Assembly (NCBI GenBank): GCA_019233755.1
Contig: JAFAMD010000061.1
Location: 1-59,875, forward strand
DNA length: 59,875 bases
From: Acidobacteriaceae bacterium
GTDB lineage: Bacteria > Acidobacteriota > Terriglobia > Bryobacterales > Bryobacteraceae
Reading direction: 5' to 3'
This document shows positions 44,104 through 52,833 of this stretch, piece after piece; position 1 is the stretch's first letter; each line of letters begins with the position of its first letter. The notes under the pieces were generated by a model, which saw nothing but the letters and a program-made list of their open reading frames with translations, was not told the origin of the DNA and did not search any database. The position numbers and the translations under genes were made by a program.

Positions 44104-45482
44104 TGGAAAGCATTTTTCCCGCTTTGTACATTCTCGCCGCGGCGGGCTTTATCCTTGCAATCAAGTGGATGAGCTCGCCAGCGACCGCTCGCCGCGGAGT
44201 GATTGTCGGCGAGATCGGGATGCTCCTGGCGGTTGTGGGCACACTGCTGCGCCACGAGGTGGTCACTTATGAATGGATCCTGATCGCATTCTTCATCGGG
44301 TCTGCCATCGGTGTTCCCGTCGCCTATTACATGCCGATGACTGCAGTGCCGCAGCGGACCGCCTTCTCGCATGCATGCGGCGCGCTCGCTTCGGCCTTAA
44401 TCGGCACGGCAGAGTATTTCCGACACATGCCTCACGGGGTGGTGATGACCGCGCTCGTACTGGAAACCTTGCTGGGCTTTCTTACGTGTACGGCAAGCCT
44501 GATGGCATTTGGAAAGCTGCAGGAGGTTCTGCCTACCCGGCCAATTACTTACCCGGGGCAGAACATCGTGAATCTTGGAATTTTCGGCCTGGCGGTTGCG
44601 ATTGGCGTCGCGCTGATCCTTTCGCCCGAGCGGACGTGGCTTTTTCCAATCTTCACCGTGCTGTCGCTGGTGTTTGGCGTTCTACTGATCATTCCGATTG
44701 GGGGCGCTGATATGCCAACCGTTATTGCACTCCTTAACTCTTATGCGGGGTTGTCGGCAAGCGCGATGGGCTTTGTGCTTGACAATAAATTACTGATCGT
44801 CGCCGGCGCACTGGACGGTTCTTCCGGATTCATTCTTGCTGTCATCATGTGCCGGGCGATGAACCGGTCGTTCAGCAACGTGCTGTTCGGCGCCTTCGGC
44901 ACGATCCAGGCGAGCGCGAAGGAGGCGCTCGAAAGGCCTGTGCGGTCCGCCTCGCCGGAAGAAGCGGCGGAGATTCTTGAAGCGGCGCGCAGCGTGGTGA
45001 TCATACCCGGCTACGGTATGGCGGTGGCGCAGGCGCAGCACAAGCTTCGTGAACTGCATGACGTACTCACGAAACGTGGGGTGGAAGTTTGTTTCGCAAT
45101 CCATCCTGTCGCGGGCCGGATGCCTGGGCACATGAATGTCCTGCTGGCCGAAGCAGACGTTCCGTATGACCGGCTGGTGGAAATGGATGAAATCAATCCT
45201 GAATTCCCGAGAACCGATGTTGCACTCGTGATTGGCGCGAATGACGTAGTGAACCCGGCCGCACGGCTGGACAAGAACAGCCCGATCGCCGGCATGCCGA
45301 TCCTCAATGCCTATGAGGCTCATACGGTTATGGTGATCAAGCGCAGCATGAATCCCGGCTTCGCGGGTATCGACAACGACCTGTACTACATGGATAAAAC
45401 CCTGATGCTGTTCGGAGACGCCAAATCGTTTGTCTCCGGCATCGTTAAGGAACTAAACGCCGCAGTACCGGTCGCCAGCTAG
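44100..45482 (+). CDS. pntB: NAD(P) transhydrogenase subunit beta
   Basis: The 460-residue protein carries about nine membrane segments (GGADMPTVIALLNSYAGLSA is the conserved pore stretch) and then the NADP(H)-binding domain III (VIIPGYGMAVAQAQ, HPVAGRMPGHMNVLL, LVIGANDVVNPAA, IKRSMNPGFAGIDN). The full PntAA-AB-B set can make NADPH from NADH with the proton motive force. It sits divergent from the korAB flavoprotein operon. Confidence 0.94.
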   Translation: MMESIFPALYILAAAGFILAIKWMSSPATARRGVIVGEIGMLLAVVGTLLRHEVVTYEWILIAFFIGSAIGVPVAYYMPMTAVPQRTAFSHACGALASALIGTAEYFRHMPHGVVMTALVLETLLGFLTCTASLMAFGKLQEVLPTRPITYPGQNIVNLGIFGLAVAIGVALILSPERTWLFPIFTVLSLVFGVLLIIPIGGADMPTVIALLNSYAGLSASAMGFVLDNKLLIVAGALDGSSGFILAVIMCRAMNRSFSNVLFGAFGTIQASAKEALERPVRSASPEEAAEILEAARSVVIIPGYGMAVAQAQHKLRELHDVLTKRGVEVCFAIHPVAGRMPGHMNVLLAEADVPYDRLVEMDEINPEFPRTDVALVIGANDVVNPAARLDKNSPIAGMPILNAYEAHTVMVIKRSMNPGFAGIDNDLYYMDKTLMLFGDAKSFVSGIVKELNAAVPVAS

Positions 45483-45565
45483 CAGGTTGTCAAATCTTAA
45501 TCAAACGCGGTAGACTGGACCATCCGCGGCGGCGATCAGGCCAGCCGGCGGAGGGAGGGATTCAC

Positions 45566-46033
45566 GTGTCAGCAGCCGTATGTCCCGCTCCTGTCCCCAC
45601 CCCGTTGCGTGACGAAGGGATGCGGTTTTGGAAGCAACTGCTCGAAGAGTGCAAGAAGCAGATCGACGCGATCAATCGCACGTTGTCAGCTCATGGAAGG
45701 AGCCAGGCTGAGCATGTCGAATGCCGTGCCGGCGAAGAGTTGGATCTGATCCGATCGGTCTATCCATCAACGAGAGGTAAGATCAGTATCGCGTTCGAGC
45801 ATTGGGGTCCGGTGATCAGAATATGTATCACGGGGCAGCAAAGGCCGAACTTCGGTTTTCATAAGGAAGAATTGGAAATGCCGGTGGCGACAGATGGCGA
45901 CGGAAGTATCGTGGCCGTCTTCGACGAGGGACGGAGCCTATGCCCTCGGGAATTGGCTTGTTTCCTTACGCAGCGCTTCCGGCGCTGTTTTCCCGGGATT
46001 ACACTCCCGTGCCCGGATGCTCCGCATTCGTAG
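45566..46033 (+). CDS. Hypothetical protein
   Basis: The 155-residue protein is not recognised. Residues 20-60 form a helical region with KQLLEECKKQIDAIN. The rest alternates strands (ISIAFEHWGPVIRICITG). There is no signal peptide or membrane segment. GTG 45566 has GGAGGGAGGG upstream. It lies 83 bp after pntB and just before the 40-bp repeats. Confidence 0.6.
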   Translation: MSAAVCPAPVPTPLRDEGMRFWKQLLEECKKQIDAINRTLSAHGRSQAEHVECRAGEELDLIRSVYPSTRGKISIAFEHWGPVIRICITGQQRPNFGFHKEELEMPVATDGDGSIVAVFDEGRSLCPRELACFLTQRFRRCFPGITLPCPDAPHS

Positions 46034-46046
46034 AACGCAACCGACC

Positions 46047-46166
46047 ATTTTGAATCTTCGCCTCGCGGAGAAACGCGGGCTCATCCTTTTTGAATCTTCG
46101 CCTCGCGGATAAACGCGGGCTCATCCATTTTGAGTCTTCGCCTCGCGGAGAAGCGCGGGCTCATCC
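46047..46166. repeat. Three tandem 40-bp hairpin repeats
   Basis: Three near-identical copies at a period of exactly 40 bp run from about 46047 to 46166. Each contains CTTCGCCTCGCGGAGAAACG followed by CGGGCTCATCC and can fold as GCC(T)CGCG-GAGAAA-CGCGGGC, a 7-bp stem with one bulged T and a 6-nt loop. Differences are single bases (GGAT for GGAG in copy 2, GAGTC and AGCG in copy 3). There are no spacers, so it is not CRISPR. The 40-bp period shifts the frame each time, so it is not a repeat protein. It lies between the hypothetical gene (plus) and the lipoprotein gene (minus). Confidence 0.8.
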
Positions 46167-46168
46167 TT

Positions 46169-46390
46169 CTATTGTTTTGGACGAACAGCTTTTCGTCCGT
46201 CGGGTGTTACGCAAATCTCCGGGTAGGTCTGCTCGACGACCGCACCTGGCGCCTTCACGCAATCATCCCAGGTGAGAGCGGTTTTCGTGTCAGAGGGCAG
46301 CTGTTGCGGGGGCGTGCCGGAAACGGCGGCGCGAGTCCGGCAACCCGCAAGCGTAAGGACGAGCAGCAGCGACAGGATTGACGCCTTCAT
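46169..46390 (-). CDS. Small predicted lipoprotein
   Basis: The 73-residue protein has a lipoprotein signal (MKASILSLLLVLTLAGC) with the lipobox Cys17, then a mature part of about 56 residues with two further Cys (DDC and EIC). It is not recognised. ATG 46390 is chosen over a frame extension to 46510 that overlaps the protease gene and lacks a signal. The 5' leader carries a 12-bp perfect hairpin (46399-46429). Confidence 0.6.
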   Translation of the reverse strand: MKASILSLLLVLTLAGCRTRAAVSGTPPQQLPSDTKTALTWDDCVKAPGAVVEQTYPEICVTPDGRKAVRPKQ

Positions 46391-46398
46391 ATTGGTAC

Positions 46399-46429
46399 AG
46401 GACGTCGGAGGGTAAGTCTCCGACGTCCT
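46399..46429. terminator. Perfect 12-bp inverted repeat, terminator or leader hairpin
   Basis: AGGACGTCGGAG-GGTAAGT-CTCCGACGTCCT is a flawless 12-bp stem with a 7-nt loop. It lies 10 bases past the protease stop and 8 bases before the lipoprotein ATG on the minus strand. No U-tract follows on either strand, so it may stop transcription only partly or may shape translation of the lipoprotein. Confidence 0.55.
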
Positions 46430-46439
46430 GTTTCTGATT

Positions 46440-47603
46440 CTACGGGCAGGATTGCCCCACGTAGTAAACGTACAAGTTCCAGAAGTTGTACTGGAAGAAC
46501 GCCGGGCCATTGATCGCCTCGGGTTGATTGGGATTCGTCCACTTGAAGGAGTTCAAGCCGTTGGCCAGATTGGTCAGGGTTGGCCAGACGTTGTTGGTGG
46601 GAACTGGATCTGCCTGAGCCTCGGGATCTAAACCGAGCACCCACGGGCCGCCGCTAGTCCCACCGGTTTGAGGATTGCCAATTTCAACGATATTTGCAGC
46701 ACCTAGCGGATTGAGAACACCGGTCGCAGCCTCATCGTCATATTGATAGCTTCCGTTGAAAGGCGCGGCCTGCGGATATCCGAACACATCCCATTGGCGT
46801 TGAGAATAGTCGCCTCCATAGGCATAGCCAAGCCAGCCTGTGTAGGCGCCAATCGGATAGCCGCCGCTGCTGCCGTTGCATCCATATCCGCGGTCGTCGT
46901 TAAGCTGCAGGAAGCCGATATCATAATCCCAGCTTCCGCCGGTCCAGGTTGATGCTTTGCGGATGGTCCATCCATTGTGATAGGCCGCATTAGGGCCATT
47001 ATTATACGCAGGATAGAAGATCCAGTTGCTATACCAGACATGTGTGTTGACGTCGTACATGCAATGTCGAGCAGTAAGCACGGTGTGATTGTTCAGAGCC
47101 ACAGCACCTGAACATACATACTCACCCGACGGTTCGCTTGCGCCTGCCGGTACGAAGAAAAAGATCTTGCCCACGGTGGAGTAGGGATAGTTAAGAGCAG
47201 GAACACGATGATTGCTGAACGGCATGACGTAGTTAAATCCCTCAGGCTGAATCCCGCTGAGCTCGGTCATCTCCTCGTCACCCTGGTTAAGCCTGATCGG
47301 CTCCGAAGATTCATTCTCCGGCGTAAGCTTTACGCTTGGCAGTCCCCCTTTACCGGACATTTTCGGTTCGCTGGCAATCGGTGACGCATTCGCCATAATC
47401 GCTGCGAGAGATCTATCTACTTTTGGTAGTGGCAGGGGCTTGGCGTTTGCGAGTCTCTCGGGTGTCCAGTAGCTGTTTGTCGCGGCTATCTGAGAATCGG
47501 TGAATTGAATTTTCCCCGCTGATGGGCGGACTGAATTCTGGGCTATAGCAACGCCTGTAAACGCGATAGCAGTTGCAGCGATGCGGCCAACATTCTTGTT
47601 CAT
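46440..47603 (-). CDS. Secreted trypsin-like serine protease
   Basis: The 387-residue secreted S1-fold protease has a short signal (MNKNVGRIAATAIAFTGVAIAQ), a pro-region to about 150, and the triad His in LTARHC, Asp in DYDIGF and Ser in GGTSGGP. This is the glutamyl-endopeptidase/V8-like order common in bacteria. The C-terminal 60 residues are Asn/Trp-rich. ATG 47603 is fixed by AGGAGGAACC upstream. An extended frame to 47693 is not used. It probably cleaves external proteins. Confidence 0.85.
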   Translation of the reverse strand: MNKNVGRIAATAIAFTGVAIAQNSVRPSAGKIQFTDSQIAATNSYWTPERLANAKPLPLPKVDRSLAAIMANASPIASEPKMSGKGGLPSVKLTPENESSEPIRLNQGDEEMTELSGIQPEGFNYVMPFSNHRVPALNYPYSTVGKIFFFVPAGASEPSGEYVCSGAVALNNHTVLTARHCMYDVNTHVWYSNWIFYPAYNNGPNAAYHNGWTIRKASTWTGGSWDYDIGFLQLNDDRGYGCNGSSGGYPIGAYTGWLGYAYGGDYSQRQWDVFGYPQAAPFNGSYQYDDEAATGVLNPLGAANIVEIGNPQTGGTSGGPWVLGLDPEAQADPVPTNNVWPTLTNLANGLNSFKWTNPNQPEAINGPAFFQYNFWNLYVYYVGQSCP

Positions 47604-48031
47604 GGTTCCTCCTGATTTGTGCGAATCTCGGTTGCACTGGCCGGTTGTAGGTGGACTCGGGTGTAACAAAGCGCTCGAATTCTGGAGCGCCACAGTCTCG
47701 GAGGTTGCTGGAGGGGAGAGCGGAAAACGTTGCCAGGGGCCGTGAAATTCCTACCTGCAACGTTTACCCCTCCGGTTTGCAGCTCAATACAGCAATCCCT
47801 ATGCCGTGGAAACGTATTACGAATTTCGAAGAACTTGAGAGGGCGTTTGTCTGTTTCGTGATGGAATCAAAGCGATATCGCTAACTCTTCAGATAGTGCT
47901 TGCCTGGTAACTTCCTTAGTTCTTGGCCGGAGTATTTGCGTTAGCTGCATTTACAAATCTTTGGCAAGTCGCTTGCACCTCCCTCCAAATGAGTGCCGTA
48001 CATTGAAGGCTGAATAGATGAGTAGCAGTGC
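47604..48031. other. Intergenic region, no gene seen
   Basis: The 428 bases before the tRNA-like sequence hold the protease upstream region and nothing I can call. A 77-codon frame at 47651-47884 has no RBS and no protein-like pattern. Confidence 0.5.
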
Positions 48032-48102
48032 CGGGAGGTCGTCTAAAGGCAGGACTGCAGATACTGGATCCGCATATTGGGGTTCGAATCCCTACCTCCC
48101 TG
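48032..48102 (+). tRNA. tRNA-Gln(CTG)-like gene with degenerate features
   Basis: The sequence folds as a cloverleaf. The acceptor stem is GGGAGG/CCTCCC, the D-arm GTC-TAAAGGCAG-GAC, the anticodon stem GCAGA/TCCGC with anticodon CTG at 48064-48066, and the T-arm TGGGG-TTCGAAT-CCCTA. D-loop, variable loop and discriminator G48102 match bacterial tRNA-Gln. Odd points: position 33 is A instead of the nearly invariant U, the anticodon stem has an A-C mismatch, position 1-72 is a C-T mismatch where tRNA-Gln has U-A, and the 3' end is TC, not CCA. It may be a decayed copy or a specialised tRNA. Type and strand are fairly sure, function is not. Confidence 0.55.
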
Positions 48103-48224
48103 TCAAGCTCCGCAATTTCCTTTTCTTCTCCATCGCTTACGGCGTGCAGTCGTAGATTGGTGTCGGTTTCGGAAGCCAAAAACCGACACCACGCACTTGA
48201 GGTCCATGGTATAAGATTGCGCCC

Positions 48225-49202
48225 ATGGCAATAAGCAAGTTGCTGGTGTTTTCTTTGCTATGCGCCGCCTTCTTTGCAACAGGCGGACCTTCTTCTCATA
48301 ACGTAAGCCAAGCTGATGTGGAGCGCTGGATGCCCGAGCTTTCTAATTGGGGAAGGTGGGGTAAGGATGACCAGATTGGTACTGTTCACCTGATCACGCC
48401 CGCGAAGAGGAGAGAAGCCGCCGCCCTTGTGAAAGAGGGCTATTCGGTTTCGCTTGCCCACGATATTGAAACAGAAAAAGCGGCGGATAATTCATCCCCG
48501 TTCTCGCATACGATGCTCTCGACCGGTGCGCGACCGGATGGCCAGTTTGTGCTCGATGAATACCGCGTGTCGTATCACGGATATGCCCACACACATATGG
48601 ACGCGCTATGCCATATGGCATGGCATGGCAAGATGTTCAACGGTTTTCCGCAAACCGACGTTACGGACCGAGGTGCGAAAGAACTGGCGGTCACAGGCTA
48701 CAAGAACGGCATCTTCACGCGGGGTGTTCTGATCGACATTCCGCATCTGAAGAACGTTCCATATCTGGAACCTGCCACAGCAATCTATCCGGAAGACCTG
48801 GACGAATGGGAGAGAAAGACTGGAATCAAGATCGGCAGCGGCGATGTTGTTCTGATACGGACCGGACGTTGGGCGCGGCGAAAGTTGAAAGGGCCGTGGA
48901 ACCCTGCCCAGATAGCCGGACTCTATGCATCGTGTGCAAAGTGGCTGAAGCAGCGTGACGTGGCGATCGTGGGCAGTGATGCTGCGACCGACGTAATGCC
49001 GTCACGGGTTCCCGGAGTGGCGCAGCCGATGCACCAACTTCTGCTAGTCGCGATGGGCACGCCAATCCTCGATAACTGTGACCTGGAAGAGCTGGCAAAT
49101 GCTGCGGCACAGCGGAACAGATGGACATTCTTATTAACAACTGCCCCGCTTCCGGTACCGGGCGGGACCGGGTCTCCGCTTAATCCCATCGCCACATTCT
49201 GA
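48225..49202 (+). CDS. Secreted cyclase-family (kynurenine formamidase-like) metal hydrolase
   Basis: The 325-residue protein has a signal peptide (LLVFSLLCAAFFATGG) and the cyclase-family metal motif HTHMDALCH (HxHxDxxxH pattern) near residue 126. LIRTGRW and a DAATDVMPS element complete the fold. Family members hydrolyse formylkynurenine, isatin or cyclic amides using zinc or manganese. The exact substrate is unknown. ATG 48225 has no good RBS. It converges with the sugar porter gene 7 bp downstream and stands beside PhyH and MFS genes, which suggests a small catabolic island. Confidence 0.8.
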   Translation: MAISKLLVFSLLCAAFFATGGPSSHNVSQADVERWMPELSNWGRWGKDDQIGTVHLITPAKRREAAALVKEGYSVSLAHDIETEKAADNSSPFSHTMLSTGARPDGQFVLDEYRVSYHGYAHTHMDALCHMAWHGKMFNGFPQTDVTDRGAKELAVTGYKNGIFTRGVLIDIPHLKNVPYLEPATAIYPEDLDEWERKTGIKIGSGDVVLIRTGRWARRKLKGPWNPAQIAGLYASCAKWLKQRDVAIVGSDAATDVMPSRVPGVAQPMHQLLLVAMGTPILDNCDLEELANAAAQRNRWTFLLTTAPLPVPGGTGSPLNPIATF

Positions 49203-49209
49203 TCGCATG

Positions 49210-50595
49210 TCACAAGGAGCCTTCACTCTCACCTGAACGCGCCACAGAGGCGGAAACTGCAATTCGTTTCCAGTACTCTTCTATCTCCTCCAGCGGCTTA
49301 TTCTTGGTTTCTGGTACAAAGAGCCAAGTGAATACCGCCTGAACAAGCGCCATACTCGCGAGAAAACCGAATGTGATCGCTTTGCCGATCCGGTTGAAGG
49401 CAAGCGGAAAGAAGAGAACGACTGCGGCATTGGAGATCCATTGTGTCAGCACAGGCACGGCCATGGCCGTACCGCGGAGATCGTTCGGAAATATTTCCGG
49501 CACCAATGTCCAAAAAACGGGCCCGATGCACGAGGAGAAAAACGCCAGGTATCCCAGGAAATAGACCAGGACAATCGCGCTCTGGAACCGCGCCATCAAG
49601 GCCGCAGACATGAGCAGAACAAGAGCGGCGGTCATGCCAAGCGAGCCGACTACATAGAGAGGCTTGCGTCCATAGCGGTCAATGACCCAGAAGGATACCA
49701 ACGTGAAGGCAAAATTCGTAGCACCGATGATTAGGGTGGAGAACAACGCAGCATCGATCTTCCAGCCCGCGGATTTGAGAATGGCGGGAGCGTAATCAAT
49801 GATGGTGTTGATGCCGGACACATGGACGAGGATTGCGAGGCAGAAACCCACCAGAATGGGCCGGCGAATGCCAGGCCAGAGCAGATCGCGCCACGCTTTC
49901 CGCTTCTTCGACACGCTAGCTCGAATTTCCGATGCTTCGAACTCCGCGCTTTCCTCTCCAGCAATGCGCTCGAGGATTGCGAGCGCCTGCTGCTCTTTGC
50001 CCGCCATAAACAGGTACCGGGGAGTCTCAGGGGCTGAAAGCAGCATTGCGAAGAAGAACATCGACGGGATGACACCGGTGATAAACATCCAGCGCCAGTT
50101 CGCAGGTCCAATCCCTCGCAGCGCATAGTTGATGGCATATGAAATAAGAATGCCAGTGACAATCGACATCTGGTAGAGGGCTCCCATACGTCCTCGTACC
50201 GATGGTGGCGAGACTTCGGCGACATACATAGGTGAAAGGATGGATGCACCTCCTACCGCCAGGCCACCGATAAAGCGCGCCACCACGAACGCGGTGAAAC
50301 TCGGAGCGACACCCGTTCCCAGCGAGGTGATGGCAAACAGGACTGCGACGGCGAGAAGCATCTTCTTTCGGCCGTAGAAGTCAGTTAGCCGCCCGGCAAT
50401 CGTCGAGCCAAGAACACAGCCAAATAACAACGAACTGAACGCCCATCCCAGGCTCAAGTCGCTGAGCTTGAAATACTCTGTTAAGAACGGACCCGCACCG
50501 GTGATGATGGCTATGTCGAAGCCGAAAAGCAGGCCACCGAGAGCCGCTGTAGCGGCCAGAAGAATGACATAGTAAAAATTGATGTTAGTCTTCAT
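49210..50595 (-). CDS. MFS sugar porter (XylE/GalP-like)
   Basis: The 461-residue 12-segment symporter carries sugar-porter signatures: GGLLFGFDIAIITGA in helix one, GRLTDFYGRKKML, RFIGGLAVGGASILSPMYVAE, PETPRYLF, and a PETKNKPLEEIEE tail. It imports hexoses or pentoses with protons. It is the only minus-strand gene in this catabolic cluster. It is divergent from the PhyH gene across 60 bp, which must contain both promoters. Confidence 0.9.
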   Translation of the reverse strand: MKTNINFYYVILLAATAALGGLLFGFDIAIITGAGPFLTEYFKLSDLSLGWAFSSLLFGCVLGSTIAGRLTDFYGRKKMLLAVAVLFAITSLGTGVAPSFTAFVVARFIGGLAVGGASILSPMYVAEVSPPSVRGRMGALYQMSIVTGILISYAINYALRGIGPANWRWMFITGVIPSMFFFAMLLSAPETPRYLFMAGKEQQALAILERIAGEESAEFEASEIRASVSKKRKAWRDLLWPGIRRPILVGFCLAILVHVSGINTIIDYAPAILKSAGWKIDAALFSTLIIGATNFAFTLVSFWVIDRYGRKPLYVVGSLGMTAALVLLMSAALMARFQSAIVLVYFLGYLAFFSSCIGPVFWTLVPEIFPNDLRGTAMAVPVLTQWISNAAVVLFFPLAFNRIGKAITFGFLASMALVQAVFTWLFVPETKNKPLEEIEEYWKRIAVSASVARSGESEGSL

Positions 50596-50655
50596 GCAGG
50601 GAATCCCGTTGTTTGCGACAAATTCTGCCCGGGCAACGAGATATGGGATTGAACC

Positions 50656-51525
50656 ATGGAAAAAGCACTCAACCGCGACCAGCTAGAAGCGTATCAGCAG
50701 CAAGGCTTTCTCTTCCCCTTGCCGGCCCTGTCTGACGCAGAGGCGGCAACATTGCTATCGAAGCTCGAAGACCTGGAGGCGCAGCACGGCGGGCGCTTAC
50801 CGGCGCGCATCAACAGAAAACCGCATCTGCTGCTCACGTGGCTGAATGAGCTAATCCGCCATCCTCGTATTCTCGATCCGGTAGAAGACATCCTGGGGCC
50901 CAACATTTTATGCTGGGGCTCGGGATTTTTCATTAAGAACGCAAACGATCCCGCGCGCGTTACCTGGCACCAGGATTCGACCTATTGGGGCCTCTCAAAG
51001 CCCGATATCGTGACGGCTTGGGTCGCTTTCACGCCCAGCACAAGGGAGAACGGATGTATGCGTGTTGTGCCCGGAACACACACTCTTCCACAGCTTCCGC
51101 ACCGTGAGACCTTCGCGCGGGACAACCTGTTGAGCCGCGGCCAGGAAATCGCTGTGAATGTCGACGAGTCGAGAGCCGTGGATATTGTGCTGATGCCTGG
51201 GCAGATGTCGCTGCATCATGTACTACTGGTTCATGGCTCGGATCCGAACAGCGGCGCGAATCGACGCATCGGCTTCGCGATCCGTTATCTACCCACCTAC
51301 GTAAAGCAGCTTGCCGAGGTGCCTGACAGCGCGACCCTGGTGCGCGGCACAGACGAGTATGGTCATTTTTCGCTCGAGCCTGCTCCGCGCTCGGACTTCC
51401 ATCCCGATGCGATGGCTTTCCATTCCAAGATGCTGGAGGCCAATGACCGAATTCTCTACAGTGGCACCTCAATAAGACGAGACGACGACGGTTCCATCGT
51501 ACGCGCACCGGGCGCTTCAGACTAG
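50656..51525 (+). CDS. Phytanoyl-CoA dioxygenase (PhyH)-family Fe(II)/2-oxoglutarate oxygenase
   Basis: The 289-residue oxygenase has the PhyH layout: WHQDSTYWG gives the HxD metal pair, GCMRVVPGTH is the conserved strand pair, and HHVLLVHGSDPNSGANRRIGFAIRY gives the distal His and the 2-oxoglutarate Arg. PhyH enzymes hydroxylate diverse small molecules (ectoine, phytanoyl-CoA, quorum signals). ATG 50656 has GGGA upstream. The MFS gene follows 3 bp after the stop and is probably co-translated. The substrate is unknown. Confidence 0.88.
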   Translation: MEKALNRDQLEAYQQQGFLFPLPALSDAEAATLLSKLEDLEAQHGGRLPARINRKPHLLLTWLNELIRHPRILDPVEDILGPNILCWGSGFFIKNANDPARVTWHQDSTYWGLSKPDIVTAWVAFTPSTRENGCMRVVPGTHTLPQLPHRETFARDNLLSRGQEIAVNVDESRAVDIVLMPGQMSLHHVLLVHGSDPNSGANRRIGFAIRYLPTYVKQLAEVPDSATLVRGTDEYGHFSLEPAPRSDFHPDAMAFHSKMLEANDRILYSGTSIRRDDDGSIVRAPGASD

Positions 51526-51528
51526 CAC

Positions 51529-52788
51529 GTGTTCCGCCGCGCCCGCTGGGTTCCGATCTGGTTTTTGTTTGCCGGCGGAATGATCAATTACATGGATCGA
51601 TCGGCGATCTCCGTCGCCGCGCCACTTTTAATGAGGGATCTCCGACTTGATGCGGCACAACTCGGCATCGTTTTCAGCAGCTTTTTTGCAGGATACGCGT
51701 TGTTCACTTTTATAGGCGGCTATGGCGCCGACGTACTCGGGCCCAAACGTGTCTTGAGTCTCGCGATGTCCGTCTGGTCGACTTTTTGCGGCTTGACCGC
51801 AGTCGCAGCCGGTTTCACATCGTTGCTTGTGGTTAGGACAATCTTCGGCTTTGGGGAAGGCCCTTTTGGTGCAGCCGCCAATAAAATGGCGGGCAACTGG
51901 TTCCCGCGCCGGGAAGTAGCTACGGCGGTAGGAATGGCCAACGCCGGAACACCCATCGGTGGCGCTCTTGCCGGCCCTGTCGCGGGATGGCTAGCTTTGC
52001 GGTATGGGTGGCGTACCTCATTTGTTGCACTCGCGGGCATTGGTTTTATTTGGACGCTTTTCTGGATTCTGGCCGTTGAGGACCGGCCAGAAGCGCACAA
52101 AGCGCTGAGCGAGGAGCGCGCGGAGATTAAAGGTGATGGTTCCCCGGTCACTCAACGCGAAAGCAAATTGCCACTTTCTTTCTATCTATGGCGTCCGACG
52201 GTCATTGCTACTGCTGCTTCCTTCTTCGGCTATGGCTACGTCCTTTATTTCTTTCTCACCTGGTTTCCCAGTTATCTCACCCTATCGCGGCACTTGAGTA
52301 TTCGCGACATGGGCTTCGTGAATACAATCCCCTGGGTGCTTGGCACGATCGGGCTTACGATCAGCGGCCTGGTGTGCGACTTCGTGTCTCGAATTACTCA
52401 CGACGTGTTGCGCGCGCGCAAGCTAGTGTTAGTTGTCGGGCTTTTCGTGGCGGCGATCTGCGTGGGCGTGGCAGGACTGGTTCCGGGCCTCGCGTCGGCG
52501 GTAGCCTTTATGACTGCGGCCATCTTTTTCGTCTACCTAACTGGCGCGACGTATTGGGCTATTGTCCAGGAAATTGTTCCTGGCGAACACGTGGGCGCAG
52601 CGAGCGGTTTTGTGCATCTGATCGCAAACTGCTCCGGCATTATTGGACCCGCAGTGACCGGCTTCATCATTCAGGCAACCGGAGATTTTGCAAGCGCGTT
52701 TCTGTTGGCTGGCGGTGTTGCCCTTCTCGGAGCTCTTCTCGTGACGATTTTCGTCGCGCGACCTTGCCAGACCTCGCTTTCCGCGTGA
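51529..52788 (+). CDS. MFS transporter, anion:cation symporter (hexuronate/galactarate-like)
   Basis: The 419-residue 12-segment carrier has the ACS-family pattern: NYMDRSAISVAAPLL in helix one, FFAGYALFTFIGGYGADVLGPKRVL, and GFGEGPFGAAANKMAGNWFP. Members import hexuronates, glucarate, phthalate or other organic anions. GTG 51529 begins 3 bp after the PhyH stop with no clear SD, so it is probably translated by coupling. It presumably imports the substrate the PhyH oxygenase acts on. Confidence 0.85.
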   Translation: MFRRARWVPIWFLFAGGMINYMDRSAISVAAPLLMRDLRLDAAQLGIVFSSFFAGYALFTFIGGYGADVLGPKRVLSLAMSVWSTFCGLTAVAAGFTSLLVVRTIFGFGEGPFGAAANKMAGNWFPRREVATAVGMANAGTPIGGALAGPVAGWLALRYGWRTSFVALAGIGFIWTLFWILAVEDRPEAHKALSEERAEIKGDGSPVTQRESKLPLSFYLWRPTVIATAASFFGYGYVLYFFLTWFPSYLTLSRHLSIRDMGFVNTIPWVLGTIGLTISGLVCDFVSRITHDVLRARKLVLVVGLFVAAICVGVAGLVPGLASAVAFMTAAIFFVYLTGATYWAIVQEIVPGEHVGAASGFVHLIANCSGIIGPAVTGFIIQATGDFASAFLLAGGVALLGALLVTIFVARPCQTSLSA

Positions 52789-52833
52789 GCCGCTCATTTG
52801 CCAGTTCAACTCACGGCATCGCGCCAAAACGCG

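Noticed and set aside
46047..46166. Possible CRISPR array
   Set aside because: Units are directly tandem at 40 bp with no unique spacers.
47651..47884. 77-codon frame before the tRNA-like gene
   Set aside because: No RBS, no recognisable protein pattern.
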